Below are positions 41,188 through 51,398 of a stretch of 64,000 nucleotides of DNA, piece by piece. The stretch lies in the NCBI RefSeq assembly GCF_000478275.1, contig NZ_ASJB01000064.1, positions 62,001 to 126,000 on the forward strand, read 5' to 3'. How positions within the stretch are numbered: position 1 is the stretch's first letter; the number at the start of each line of letters is the position of its first letter. The stretch comes from Amycolatopsis orientalis DSM 40040 = KCTC 9412. GTDB lineage: Bacteria > Actinomycetota > Actinomycetes > Mycobacteriales > Pseudonocardiaceae. Under the pieces are notes generated by a model. It made no database searches and was not told the DNA's origin. It saw nothing but the letters and a program-made list of their open reading frames with translations. A program made the translations under genes and the position numbers.

Positions 41188-42338
41188 GGTCCGGCCGATG
41201 CTACCCAGCGCCGGTGGCGCCGAAGCAGCGCCAGCGGGACCACGGCGATCGCCGCGCTGATCCAGATCGCGTGGCGATGGTCGTCCGTCGTCTCCGTGAC
41301 GAAACCGGCGAGCACCGGACCCAGGAACGCGCCGACGTTGAGCGCGACCGTGGCGAACGAGCCGCCGAGGGTCGGCGCGCCGGGCGCGACCCGCATGACC
41401 CTGGCGATGAGTGCCGACCCGCAGCCGAACGACAGTCCACCTTGGACGGTCGTCATCGCGAACAGGGCGACCGGATGCGCGCTGGTCGCCGCCAGCACCG
41501 CCCAGCCGACGGGCAACGACCACAACGCCAGGACCAGACCACGGCCGAGCCCGCCGTCGCCCCTGCGGCCCGCGATGGTGACGCCGGCGAACGCGCCGAC
41601 ACCGAATGCCGCCAGCAGACCGGAAACCGCCCCGGCGGGCAGGTGGGCGACGTCGGTCGCGATGACCGCGAGGAAGGCGAACGTCGCGAAGGTCGCGCCG
41701 TTGACCAAGGCCGCGAGGAGCATCGCCTGCCGCACCGGAGGTGCTTTCAGTTCCCGTGTCTCACGCCTGATCGAGATCTCGTGCCGGTCCGCCGCGTCGG
41801 CGGGCGCCGAGCGGAACACCAGCACCAGGGCGGGCAGGCACAATGCGGCCACGGCCCAGAACGCCGACCGCCAGCCCGCGAGGTCGCCCAGCACGGATCC
41901 GGCCGGTACTCCGGCGACACAGGACAGCGTCACGCCCGCCAGCAGGACCGCGGTCGCCCGCGCTTGCTTTCCCTCTGGTGCCAAAGCGGCCGCGACGGGC
42001 ATGGCGACGGCGAGGAATCCGGCGTTGACGATGGCCGCGACGATCCGCGTGCCGAACAGCACCGGGAAACTCGTCGTGAGCGCGCCGACGACGTGCACCA
42101 CGACGAAGGCGGTCAAGAATCCGGCCAGCGCCCGGCGGCGGGGCCAGCGCGCGCTGAGCACGGCCATGGCGGGCGCGCCGGCGATCATTCCGACGGCGTA
42201 GGCCGACGTCAGCGCGGCGGCCGCGCCCACCGGGACCGACAGGTCACCGGCGATCCCCGGTACGAGACCGGAGGCCATGAATTCGGAGGTGCCTTGCGCG
42301 AAGACGGCAAGGCCGAGGACATAGACGAACAGGGGCAA
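41178..42338 (-). CDS. MFS transporter (arabinose-efflux / AraJ-like DHA1)
   Basis: A 386-residue 12-helix permease. Opening pattern FVYVLGLAVFAQGTSEFMAS (GTxEF is typical of this DHA1 branch) with SARWPRRRAL as motif A. Start is taken as TTG at 42338 after a CGGGAGTGG site; the frame is open to a start at 42410, but those 24 residues are hydrophilic and Pro-rich. The stop overlaps the SUMF1-like gene by 10 bp. Confidence 0.9.
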   Translation of the reverse strand: MPLFVYVLGLAVFAQGTSEFMASGLVPGIAGDLSVPVGAAAALTSAYAVGMIAGAPAMAVLSARWPRRRALAGFLTAFVVVHVVGALTTSFPVLFGTRIVAAIVNAGFLAVAMPVAAALAPEGKQARATAVLLAGVTLSCVAGVPAGSVLGDLAGWRSAFWAVAALCLPALVLVFRSAPADAADRHEISIRRETRELKAPPVRQAMLLAALVNGATFATFAFLAVIATDVAHLPAGAVSGLLAAFGVGAFAGVTIAGRRGDGGLGRGLVLALWSLPVGWAVLAATSAHPVALFAMTTVQGGLSFGCGSALIARVMRVAPGAPTLGGSFATVALNVGAFLGPVLAGFVTETTDDHRHAIWISAAIAVVPLALLRRHRRWVASAGPWR

Positions 42339-42755
42339 CGGACCACTCCCGGAAAGAAGGTGAGCAGGAGAAGCCGTACGCCGGACAGGAAGAAACCCGG
42401 CCGGGCGCACGGAACAGCGCTCCGGTCACCGGGAAGCGAGAAGGCCGATGCCTAACGGCCGGACACGACGACTCGCCGCCGGATGACCGGCGGCGTGGTT
42501 CTGTCCGACTCGGGGCTCGTCACGAGAAGGCACAGTACACACCGCCGTCGGCGGCCCTCAACCCGGATCCGGTCACGGCGGGCGCGCGAATGGCCCAACG
42601 GTATTGCCGATCACGGGGGAAAACGATGCCCGTTCCGCGTGCCGGAACGCTTTCGTTGCCCCCGGGAATGAAGCCGAGTAATGCACTCTGACCTGCGGTT
42701 TTCGTGATTGTTTCGATACTGGGAACCGTTCTGGAATTCGGTTAACCTCGACCTC
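42339..42755. other. Divergent intergenic region
   Basis: The 417-bp gap has no convincing gene. It contains a hairpin CGTTCCG-CGTGC-CGGAACG (42631-42649), unusually AT-rich DNA after 42650, and the leaderless promoter box at 42743 for the gene at 42756. Confidence 0.5.
42743..42748 (+). promoter_or_regulatory. -10 box of leaderless DapB-like gene
   Basis: TAACCT is followed by 7 nt and ATG 42756, with no ribosome site; the transcript should begin at or next to the start codon. Confidence 0.6.
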
Positions 42756-43835
42756 ATGATTCCCACGGTTGTCTGGGGTACAGGCAACATCGGCCGCGCC
42801 TCCATCCGGGCCGTCGACGCGCATCCGGCGCTGGAACTCGCGGGGGTGCTCGTGCACGATCCCGCGAAGGTCGGCCGTGACGCGGCCGCCCTCGCCGGGC
42901 TCGACGGTGAACTGGGTGTGGCGGCGACCGATGACGTCGAAGCGATGTTGGCGGCGGGACCGCGAGCGGTGGTGTACGCGGCGTCCGGTGACATCCGGCC
43001 GGCCGAAGCGCTCGCGGACATCGTCCGCGCGATCCAGGCGGGCGCGGTGGTGGTGACACCCGCGCTGTACGCGTTGTACGACCAGCGCAACGCGCCCGAA
43101 GAACTGCGTGAACCCGTACTCGCGGCGATCGCGGACGGCGGTGGCTCGTTGTTCGTCTCCGGTGTCGATCCCGGCTGGGGCAACGACATCCTGCCGTTGC
43201 TGATCAGCGGGCTCGGCACCACCGTGGACGCGGTCCGCTGCCAGGAGATCTTCGACTACTCCACCTACGACCAGCCGGATTCGGTCCGCTACCTGGTCGG
43301 TATGGGGCAGCCGATGGACTATCAGCCGCCGATGCTGGCGCCGTCGGTCCCGACGATGGTGTGGGGCGGGCAGATCCGGCTGATCGCCCGCGGGCTCGGC
43401 GTCGACCTCGACGAGATCCGCGAGACGCTGGACCGCCGCCCGCTCGAGAAGACCGTGTCCACGCGGGCGATGGGTGAATTCGAGGCGGGCACCCAGGGCG
43501 CGGTGCGGTTCGAGGTCCAGGGCATCGTGGACGGCGAACCCCGCATCGTCATCGAACACGTCACCCGCATCCACGCCTCGTGCGCGCCGGACTGGCCGAT
43601 GCCGCCCAGCGGCGACGGCGCGCATCGCGTGATCATCGAAGGCCGCCCGAGGATCGAGGTCTCGGTCGAGGCCACCGACGAGGGTGAGAACCGGTCCGCC
43701 GGCGGCAACGCGACCGCGGTCGGCAGGCTGGTGGGCGCCATCGACTGGCTCGTGGACGCCAAGCCGGGGCTTTACGACGCCCTTGACGTCCCGTTGCGAC
43801 CGGCCACCGGCAAGCTCGGAAGGAGCGCGCGATGA
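42756..43835 (+). CDS. Dihydrodipicolinate-reductase-like NAD(P)-dependent oxidoreductase
   Basis: A 359-residue oxidoreductase with an N-terminal Rossmann fold (VVWGTGNIGRASIRAVD; GxGxxG at residues 8-13) and DapB-like organisation (VVYAASGDIRPAEALADIV, FVSGVDPGWGNDILPLLIS). Its length and second half match the DapB-related group containing 2,4-diaminopentanoate dehydrogenase rather than lysine-pathway DapB (about 250 residues). Translation is coupled by ATGA to a carboxymuconolactone-decarboxylase-like gene, suggesting a shared pathway of unknown substrate. Confidence 0.85.
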   Translation: MIPTVVWGTGNIGRASIRAVDAHPALELAGVLVHDPAKVGRDAAALAGLDGELGVAATDDVEAMLAAGPRAVVYAASGDIRPAEALADIVRAIQAGAVVVTPALYALYDQRNAPEELREPVLAAIADGGGSLFVSGVDPGWGNDILPLLISGLGTTVDAVRCQEIFDYSTYDQPDSVRYLVGMGQPMDYQPPMLAPSVPTMVWGGQIRLIARGLGVDLDEIRETLDRRPLEKTVSTRAMGEFEAGTQGAVRFEVQGIVDGEPRIVIEHVTRIHASCAPDWPMPPSGDGAHRVIIEGRPRIEVSVEATDEGENRSAGGNATAVGRLVGAIDWLVDAKPGLYDALDVPLRPATGKLGRSAR

Positions 43836-44311
43836 ACATCGACATTCCCGAGGGCAAGGACCCGATCGGCTACGTATGGGGCGAGATGGTGCCCGGTATC
43901 GGTGTCGCGGCCTCGAACTTCTCGCTCGCGGTCTACTCGCACACCACGCTCGGGCTCCGGGAGTTCGAGGCGGCACGGCTGCGGATCGCGCAGATCAACG
44001 GCTGTGTCTTCTGCCTGGACTGGCGGACCGAACGCGACGGGGTGAAGGTCGAGGAGGAGTTCGCCGACGCGGTGACCGAGTGGCGCACCACCGACGCGTT
44101 CGACGAGCGGACCCGGCTGGCCGCCGAGTACGCCGAACGCTACGCGCTCGACCACCACGGCCTCGACGACGAATTCTGGAAGCGGATGGGCGAGTGCTAC
44201 AGCCAGCGGGAAATCGTGGAACTGAGCATGAGCATCGGTTCCTGGCTCGCCTTCGGGCGGCTCAACCACGTTTTGGGTATCGACACCGTCTGCGTACTGC
44301 CGAAGATATGA
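43832..44311 (+). CDS. Carboxymuconolactone decarboxylase / AhpD-like protein
   Basis: A 159-residue CMD-family protein. The redox motif is C-V-F-C in RIAQINGCVFCLDWRTERDG, the usual AhpD-type CxxC followed by the helix. VELSMSIGSWLAFGRLNHVLG closes the domain. The start overlaps the DapB-like stop (ATGA). CMD proteins with CxxC can act as peroxidase-like reductases; the partner oxidoreductase upstream could supply reducing power. A hairpin terminator follows. Confidence 0.9.
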   Translation: MNIDIPEGKDPIGYVWGEMVPGIGVAASNFSLAVYSHTTLGLREFEAARLRIAQINGCVFCLDWRTERDGVKVEEEFADAVTEWRTTDAFDERTRLAAEYAERYALDHHGLDDEFWKRMGECYSQREIVELSMSIGSWLAFGRLNHVLGIDTVCVLPKI

Positions 44312-44327
44312 CGGTTTCGGCCTGAAG

Positions 44328-44357
44328 AATAGGCCGGGGTGGCGGCCCCGGCCTATT
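44328..44357. terminator. Bidirectional hairpin terminator
   Basis: AATAGGCCGGGG pairs with CCCCGGCCTATT around TGGCGG, followed by TTT on the plus strand and preceded by its complement for the minus strand. It sits between two convergent stops. Confidence 0.88.
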
Positions 44358-44368
44358 TTCGACCGTCG

Positions 44369-46060
<1,692 letters not shown>

Positions 46061-46154
46061 TCAGGCGGGTGGCAATAAAGGAGAAGGTTCTTTTCCGCGC
46101 ACTCGGGCCAGGTAGGCGGGCGTCGCGGTGGTGGATGGGCCACTATGTACGGCT

Positions 46155-46520
46155 GTGGAGTCCACTCGAGTTGATCGATGGCTGTGGGCCGTCCGGCTGA
46201 CGAAAACGCGCCCGGACGCCGCCGCGGCCTGTCGTGGCGGCCATGTCCGCGTGAACGGCAAACCGGCCAAACCCGCGACCACGGTCGTGGCGGGCGACGA
46301 GGTGCGCGCCCGGGTCAACGACACCACGCGGATCTTGGAAGTGACGCGGGTGATCCAGAAACGCGTCGGTGCCGTCGACGCGGCGACCTGCTTCATCGAC
46401 CGGACGCCCCCGCCGCCGCCCGAATCGGCCATCCCGGTCGCGCGGCGGGAGCGGGGCGCCGGACGCCCGACCAAGCGGGAGCGCCGGGTCCTGGACCGGT
46501 TCCGGACCGGTGAGGGCTGA
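46155..46520 (+). CDS. S4-domain RNA-binding protein (Hsp15-like)
   Basis: A 121-residue protein with an S4 domain at residues 5-65 (RVDRWLWAVRLTKTRPDAAA, CRGGHVRVNGKPAKP, VVAGDEVRAR). A basic tail follows (RRERGAGRPTKRERRVLDR). It matches heat-shock protein 15-type proteins, which bind stalled 50S-tRNA complexes. Start GTG at 46155 is chosen for domain position; a TATGTA sequence 5 nt upstream hints at a leaderless mRNA. A 46-bp palindrome begins 16 nt after the stop. Confidence 0.87.
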   Translation: MESTRVDRWLWAVRLTKTRPDAAAACRGGHVRVNGKPAKPATTVVAGDEVRARVNDTTRILEVTRVIQKRVGAVDAATCFIDRTPPPPPESAIPVARRERGAGRPTKRERRVLDRFRTGEG

Positions 46521-46535
46521 CGCTTCGCCCCCGGC

Positions 46536-46581
46536 CTCGTGAGTGGTAATGACGGTTAGAACCGTCATTACCACTCACGAG
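46536..46581. repeat. 46-bp perfect palindrome, copy 6
   Basis: Same arms as at 7787 with AG centre. It lies between the S4-protein stop and the promoter of the beta-helix operon, where it would insulate the two. Confidence 0.95.
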
Positions 46582-46632
46582 CCCACCTGGGACGTCACCT
46601 TCATTCACATACGTGACCCCTGTTCACATCCG

Positions 46633-46662
46633 TTGACGGGTGACAGAGGCGTGAACTATAAA
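46633..46662 (+). promoter_or_regulatory. Consensus-like sigma-70 promoter of the CBM2 beta-helix operon
   Basis: TTGACG (46633-46638), an 18-nt spacer and TATAAA (46657-46662). This is the closest match to the housekeeping consensus seen in the window. A start near 46670 would give about a 50-nt leader before GTG 46722. Upstream TTCACAT repeats (46602 and 46623) might bind a regulator. Confidence 0.75.
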
Positions 46663-46721
46663 GACTGGGTCCGGGTGTACACGCCGCAACACCTTCCGTC
46701 AGTCCGTCACGGAGGTTTCGG

Positions 46722-49058
46722 GTGTCCCGAAAAAGTCCTCTTCGTCGTGCCGTCCTTCCGGCGGCCGCCGCCGTGGTCGCCACCGCCGCGCTCCTGCAGC
46801 TACCGCCGGGTGCGGCGGACGCCGCGCCGGGTCCGGGAGCGCTGACCGGCCTCGACACCGGCGCGGCCAACCGCCGCGCGCCGGTCGCGGGGCTCTACGA
46901 CTGGTCCAAGGCCGGCTACCTGGGCGGCGCCGCGCTGCCCGGTGCCGCCGAAGTGAATCCGAACGCCACCTGTCAGGTCACCGCCGCGGAACTGGCGGGC
47001 CAGTACAACGTCAAGCCCGACGACGGCGCCGACGACACGAACGGGATCCAGGCGGCGATCGACGGGATCAAGAGCGCTTGCTCGCCATCCGGGAGCTACA
47101 CGAAACTGAGCACGATCACCTTCCCGGCGGGGCGGTTCGACGTCACGCGCGAGATCCACGTCGACGCCGACTACCTGATCCTGCGCGGCGCGGGCAAGGA
47201 CGCGACGAAGTTCGTCTACCGGCCCGACGCGAACACGCTCTACGACACGCTCACCCCGGACGGTTCCGACTGGGACGAAGACGGGATGACCTCGGGCGCG
47301 GGAAAGGGCGGCTGGTTGTGGCCCGGCCGCGGTCTGTTCCGTGTCCAGTCCAGGGGAGTGCACACCTCCTACGCGAGCGACTACGCCGCGGCGGCCGCGA
47401 ACCGCAAGGACATCTTCGAGGGCACGGTCAACGTCCACTGGAAGGCTGGGGTGAAGCTGCGCGGCAAGGCGGGCGACACCGCGTTCGCCGCGCGGACGGG
47501 GGACCGGGTCGTGCACCTGGCGAGCAGCGGCGCCCTGACCTCGCTCACCCCCGGGAACCTGGTCAACATCCGGGCGGCCAACTCGCAGAAGTTCTACGAA
47601 CAACAGCAGGCGACACCGACCACGTTCCCGTTGCTGAACATGCACATGCGCCAGCAGATCTTCACGATCACCGCGCTCGACACGGCCGCGCGCACGATCA
47701 CCCTCGACAAACCACTCGAGTACGACGTCCCGGTGACGTCCACTTCGGACGGTTCGGCCCCGATCGACGGCGCCACGTACGACTCGAAGGCGGCCCCGCT
47801 GGTCGACCCGGTACTCGGCGTCGGGTTCGAGAATCTCGGCTTCACGCAGGACATGCCGGGCCTGAACCCCGCGGAGGCGAACAACAACTACGGGAACATG
47901 GCCCCCGCCGCGGAGATGCACGGCATCGTGTTCAAGTGGGCCGCGAACTCGTGGATCCGCGGCGTCCGCGCGGAGATGACCGGGTCGCATCCGATCGTCA
48001 CGGAGGAGGCCAAGAACCTCCAGATCGTCGACAACGAACTCAACGGCTCCTGGAACAAGGGCAAGGGCGGGAACGGATACTTCCGCGGCTCGCGGGTGTG
48101 GGACTCGCTCTACGCGGGGAACACCTCGACCCTGTTGCGGCACTTCACCTTCCAGTGGTCCGCTGCGGGCAACGTGGTGATCGGCAACTCGTTCGACTCC
48201 GACCTGAACCTCCACGGCGGCTGGGAACGCAACAACCTCTTCGAACTCAACACCGTCAAGGTCCCCTACGCGCACCGTTCCGGGAACTGCCGGGCCAACT
48301 GCGGTGAAGAGGGCGGCGGCGGTCCCGACGACTCGAACTGGTTCCCGATCTGGTGGGGCGCCGGCAAGAAGGCGGTCAAGTGGTCGGGCGGTTCCGGCTA
48401 TCGCAACGTGTTCTTCAACAACGCCATGACCAAACAGCTCACGGACGGCGGGCCGTATAACGACTTCTACGCCGACCGGCATCGCGTGCACGTTTTCGGC
48501 TGGAACGGCACCGCCTACCAGCATCTGGATGTCGGAGGTACTCCGATCGCGGACTGGGCGAAGAACGAGCAGCGGGACTACACGGGCGGCCACGGGGTCG
48601 ACGCGACCAAGACCGACGCCGCGTCGTCGCTGTTCCTGAAGTCCGTCGACGGGACACCGCCGTCGTCGTCGACAGGCCAGACCTCGACACCCTCGACACC
48701 GACGTCCACCACGACCACCACCACGACGACCCAGGGCCCGGGCGCGTGCCTGACCGCGGCGTTCGTCCGGAAATCGGTATGGGACAGCGGGTACGGCGGT
48801 GGCTTCACCATCACCAACGGATGCCCGGCAACGGTCGGATCATGGGCCGTCGAGTTCGACCTGCCCGCCGGGACGACGGTCAGCAGCTCGTGGAGTTCGG
48901 TGCTGACCAGGACCGGCCAGCACTACCGGTTCGGGAACGCCGACTTCAACGGAAGCGTCAAAGCGGGCGGTACGGCGACGTTCGGGTTCAACGCCGCCGG
49001 ACAGGGGCTCCCGATCGCCTGCACGATCGCCGGAACGAAATGCGGAGGCACCGAATGA
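46722..49058 (+). CDS. Secreted parallel beta-helix protein with C-terminal CBM2
   Basis: A 778-residue exported protein. The signal (1-34) has twin Arg (SPLRRAVLP). The main domain (about 35-650) is a pectate-lyase-like right-handed beta-helix: YNVKPDDGADDTNGIQAAID, FPAGRFDVTREI, repeated turn motifs such as NVVIGNSFDSDLNLHGG. A Ser/Thr linker follows (about 650-680), then a CBM2 cellulose- or chitin-binding module (about 685-778, SVWDSGYGGGFTITNGCPAT). GTG at 46722 follows GGAGG. It is the first gene of a two-gene operon (ATGA overlap). It probably cleaves a plant or fungal polysaccharide; the family and substrate are not certain. Confidence 0.87.
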   Translation: MSRKSPLRRAVLPAAAAVVATAALLQLPPGAADAAPGPGALTGLDTGAANRRAPVAGLYDWSKAGYLGGAALPGAAEVNPNATCQVTAAELAGQYNVKPDDGADDTNGIQAAIDGIKSACSPSGSYTKLSTITFPAGRFDVTREIHVDADYLILRGAGKDATKFVYRPDANTLYDTLTPDGSDWDEDGMTSGAGKGGWLWPGRGLFRVQSRGVHTSYASDYAAAAANRKDIFEGTVNVHWKAGVKLRGKAGDTAFAARTGDRVVHLASSGALTSLTPGNLVNIRAANSQKFYEQQQATPTTFPLLNMHMRQQIFTITALDTAARTITLDKPLEYDVPVTSTSDGSAPIDGATYDSKAAPLVDPVLGVGFENLGFTQDMPGLNPAEANNNYGNMAPAAEMHGIVFKWAANSWIRGVRAEMTGSHPIVTEEAKNLQIVDNELNGSWNKGKGGNGYFRGSRVWDSLYAGNTSTLLRHFTFQWSAAGNVVIGNSFDSDLNLHGGWERNNLFELNTVKVPYAHRSGNCRANCGEEGGGGPDDSNWFPIWWGAGKKAVKWSGGSGYRNVFFNNAMTKQLTDGGPYNDFYADRHRVHVFGWNGTAYQHLDVGGTPIADWAKNEQRDYTGGHGVDATKTDAASSLFLKSVDGTPPSSSTGQTSTPSTPTSTTTTTTTTQGPGACLTAAFVRKSVWDSGYGGGFTITNGCPATVGSWAVEFDLPAGTTVSSSWSSVLTRTGQHYRFGNADFNGSVKAGGTATFGFNAAGQGLPIACTIAGTKCGGTE

Positions 49059-50500
49059 CGAGGAAACAACTGCTCGCCGCGCTCGCGGCCACCGTGTCGG
49101 CGGCGGTGCTGTCCGGCGCCGTCGTCACCGCGGAGGCGGCCGCGCCCAGCCTGTCCGCCACGTTCGCCCAGGGCTCGGTCTGGGACAGCGGCTACGGCGG
49201 GAAGTACACGCTGACCAACACCGGTGACGCGAACAGTACACAGTGGATGGTCGAGTTCGACCTGCCCGCCGGGACGGTCGTCAGCAGCTCGTGGAGTTCG
49301 GTACTGACCAGGAGCGGCCAGCACTACAAGGTCACCAACGCCGACTTCAACGCCACGATCAAACCGGGCGGCACGGCGAACTTCGGCTTCAACACCAGCG
49401 GTCTCGGCCTGCCGACCGGCTGCACGGTCAACGGCGTCCCGTGCGAGGGAGGCGTCCCCACTTCGACGCCGGGGACGACCACGACGACGAGCGAGCCGCC
49501 GGTCACGACCACGAGCGTCCCGCCCGGTGACGTGGTCGACGTCGGCACCGCGGCGGAACTCCAGACCGCGCTGGCGGCCGCGAGCCCGGGGCGGACCATC
49601 CGGCTGGCCGCCGGGACGTACCGCGGTTCCTTCGTGGCCACGAAACCGGGGACGGCGGCGGCGCCCATCACGGTGACGGGGCCTGCCACGGCGGTCCTGA
49701 TCAACGACGGCCCGTCGGGGGAGGCGCCCTCGTGTCCGGCGCCGACGGCGGGCTGGGACCCCGGGTACGGACTCTGGCTGTACGGCGCGCCCTATTGGCA
49801 GCTCAAGGGTTTCACCGTGCAGGAGGCCAAGAAGGGGATCGTCGTGGACAACTCGCACCACACGGTGATCGAAGGGGTCCGCGTGCACCGGATCGACGAG
49901 GAAGCCGTCCACTTCCGCCGCTCTTCGGCCGACAGTGTCATCCGTGACTCGACGATCAGTCACACCGGCCTCGTGCAGGCGGGTTACGGCGAGGGTGTCT
50001 ACCTCGGCTCGGCGAACTCCAACTGGGGATGCCACGGGAACTCCGGAGGAGTCGACCGAAGCGACCGGATCCAGGTGCTCGATAACCACATCGGACCGTA
50101 TGTCGCCGCGGAGGGCATCGACGTCAAGGAGGGCACCGCGGACGGCGTGATCCGGGGCAACACCTTCGACGGCCAAGGGGTTTCCGGGCAGAACTCGGCC
50201 GATTCCTGGGTCGACGTCAAGGGAATCGGGTACGTGATCGAGGGCAACACCGGCACCTTCGCCTCGCCGGGGACGTTCGCGAACGGCTACGAGACCCACA
50301 ATCCCGACACCAGCCCGTCGTTCCCGAACGGCTGCGGGAACGTCTGGCGGGACAACAGGTCCGATCTCGGCGGCGTCGGCCAGTACGCCATCAAGATAAC
50401 GTCGACGTCGAAGTGCCCGGAACGGCCCAACGTCGTCTACGCGTCCAACACCGTGTCGAGGGCGGTGAACGGGCTGACCAACATCCCCGTCACGCCATGA
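49055..50500 (+). CDS. Secreted N-terminal CBM2 plus right-handed beta-helix protein
   Basis: A 481-residue exported protein. Signal 1-29; CBM2 at about 30-130 (ATFAQGSVWDSGYGGKYTLT); a Thr/Pro-rich linker (STPGTTTTTSEPPVTTTSVP); then a parallel beta-helix (about 158-481) with VDVGTAAELQTALAAASPG, GFTVQEAKKGIVVDNSHHTV and GYGEGVYLGSANSNWGCHG, typical of pectate lyase/chondroitinase-like folds. Start ATG at 49055 overlaps the upstream stop. The two CBM2 modules of the pair are near-identical over a long DNA stretch, pointing to duplication or gene conversion. Confidence 0.87.
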   Translation: MTRKQLLAALAATVSAAVLSGAVVTAEAAAPSLSATFAQGSVWDSGYGGKYTLTNTGDANSTQWMVEFDLPAGTVVSSSWSSVLTRSGQHYKVTNADFNATIKPGGTANFGFNTSGLGLPTGCTVNGVPCEGGVPTSTPGTTTTTSEPPVTTTSVPPGDVVDVGTAAELQTALAAASPGRTIRLAAGTYRGSFVATKPGTAAAPITVTGPATAVLINDGPSGEAPSCPAPTAGWDPGYGLWLYGAPYWQLKGFTVQEAKKGIVVDNSHHTVIEGVRVHRIDEEAVHFRRSSADSVIRDSTISHTGLVQAGYGEGVYLGSANSNWGCHGNSGGVDRSDRIQVLDNHIGPYVAAEGIDVKEGTADGVIRGNTFDGQGVSGQNSADSWVDVKGIGYVIEGNTGTFASPGTFANGYETHNPDTSPSFPNGCGNVWRDNRSDLGGVGQYAIKITSTSKCPERPNVVYASNTVSRAVNGLTNIPVTP

Positions 50501-50544
50501 CGGACGCCGGTGGCGGGAGCGGCGCGGCTCCCGCCACCGGCGGG

Positions 50545-51348
50545 TCAGACCCGGACCGCGGTGATCGCGACGGTGGCGTACCGCGCGGTGAACCGGCCGC
50601 CCATGGCGTCGATCGCCGCGCCGACCTCGGCCAGGATCTCCTGCCGCACAGCGGCTTCGACCCAGGTGAGCGAACCGAACGTCGGGAGCTGGTCCAGCCA
50701 TTCGTCACGGGTGTAGACCCGCTCCCAGTCGTGACGGCTTCGTTCCGGCTCGGCGAAACCGCCAGCCTCACGAAGGCCGTCGGCGACCTTCACGATCAGC
50801 GGTCCGTACGGATCCGCTGACTGCTTCGGGACATTCTTGAGGTCGATCGGGGCGTCCGGCACGAGACGGCGGTACGCGTCCGCCAAGGCGCCCGCGACCT
50901 CGTCCGGCGGCTCCGGCACATGCCAGAACGCGGCGAAAACCCCGCCGGGCCGCAGTACTTCGGCGGCCTTGGCGGCGCCGGCGAGCGGATCGACCCAGTG
51001 CCAGGCCTGTCCGGAGACGAGCAGGTCGAACCGGCGACCTTGGGGCTCCCAATCCTCGAACTTCGCGACCTCGACGTCGATCCCGCTCCGGCGGGCGAAG
51101 CCGGCCATCCGCGGATCCGGTTCGACGCCCAGCACGTGACAGCCGGCCGCCTGGAACTGGCGGGCTTCGATCCCGGTTCCGGTGCCGACGTCGAGGATCT
51201 CGCGGCCGGGAGCGGCGGCGATGAGGTGGTCGATGAGTTCCGGGGGATAGGCGGGCCTGGTCCGGTCGTAGCGGTCGACGTCCACGCCGAAGGATTCCGC
51301 GGCCTGTCGATAGCGATGAGGCTCTTGCCCCGAGGGTAGAGTGGGCAT
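50545..51348 (-). CDS. SAM-dependent methyltransferase (class I)
   Basis: A 267-residue Rossmann methyltransferase. Motif I is ILDVGTGTGIEARQFQAAGC, with the acidic residue VEPDPRMAGFA, the post-motif region LLVSGQAWHWVDP and the strand VLRPGGVFAAFW. It resembles Methyltransf_11 proteins (UbiE-like) of unknown substrate. The start ATG at 51348 lies inside an operator palindrome shared with the divergent TetR gene, so expression is probably under its control. Confidence 0.9.
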   Translation of the reverse strand: MPTLPSGQEPHRYRQAAESFGVDVDRYDRTRPAYPPELIDHLIAAAPGREILDVGTGTGIEARQFQAAGCHVLGVEPDPRMAGFARRSGIDVEVAKFEDWEPQGRRFDLLVSGQAWHWVDPLAGAAKAAEVLRPGGVFAAFWHVPEPPDEVAGALADAYRRLVPDAPIDLKNVPKQSADPYGPLIVKVADGLREAGGFAEPERSRHDWERVYTRDEWLDQLPTFGSLTWVEAAVRQEILAEVGAAIDAMGGRFTARYATVAITAVRV

Positions 51349-51377
51349 GCGCCCACCTTAAGTGGGCACTTGCCCAC
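51341..51377. promoter_or_regulatory. Double TetR operator overlapping the methyltransferase start codon
   Basis: Two 16-bp dyads of the form GTGGGC-N4-GCCCAC: 51341-51356 (centre ATGC) and 51362-51377 (centre ACTT), centre to centre 21 bp, i.e. two helical turns. The first overlaps the methyltransferase start codon and ribosome site. Confidence 0.82.
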
Positions 51378-51398
51378 TCGTCAACGCAAAGGAGCCGT

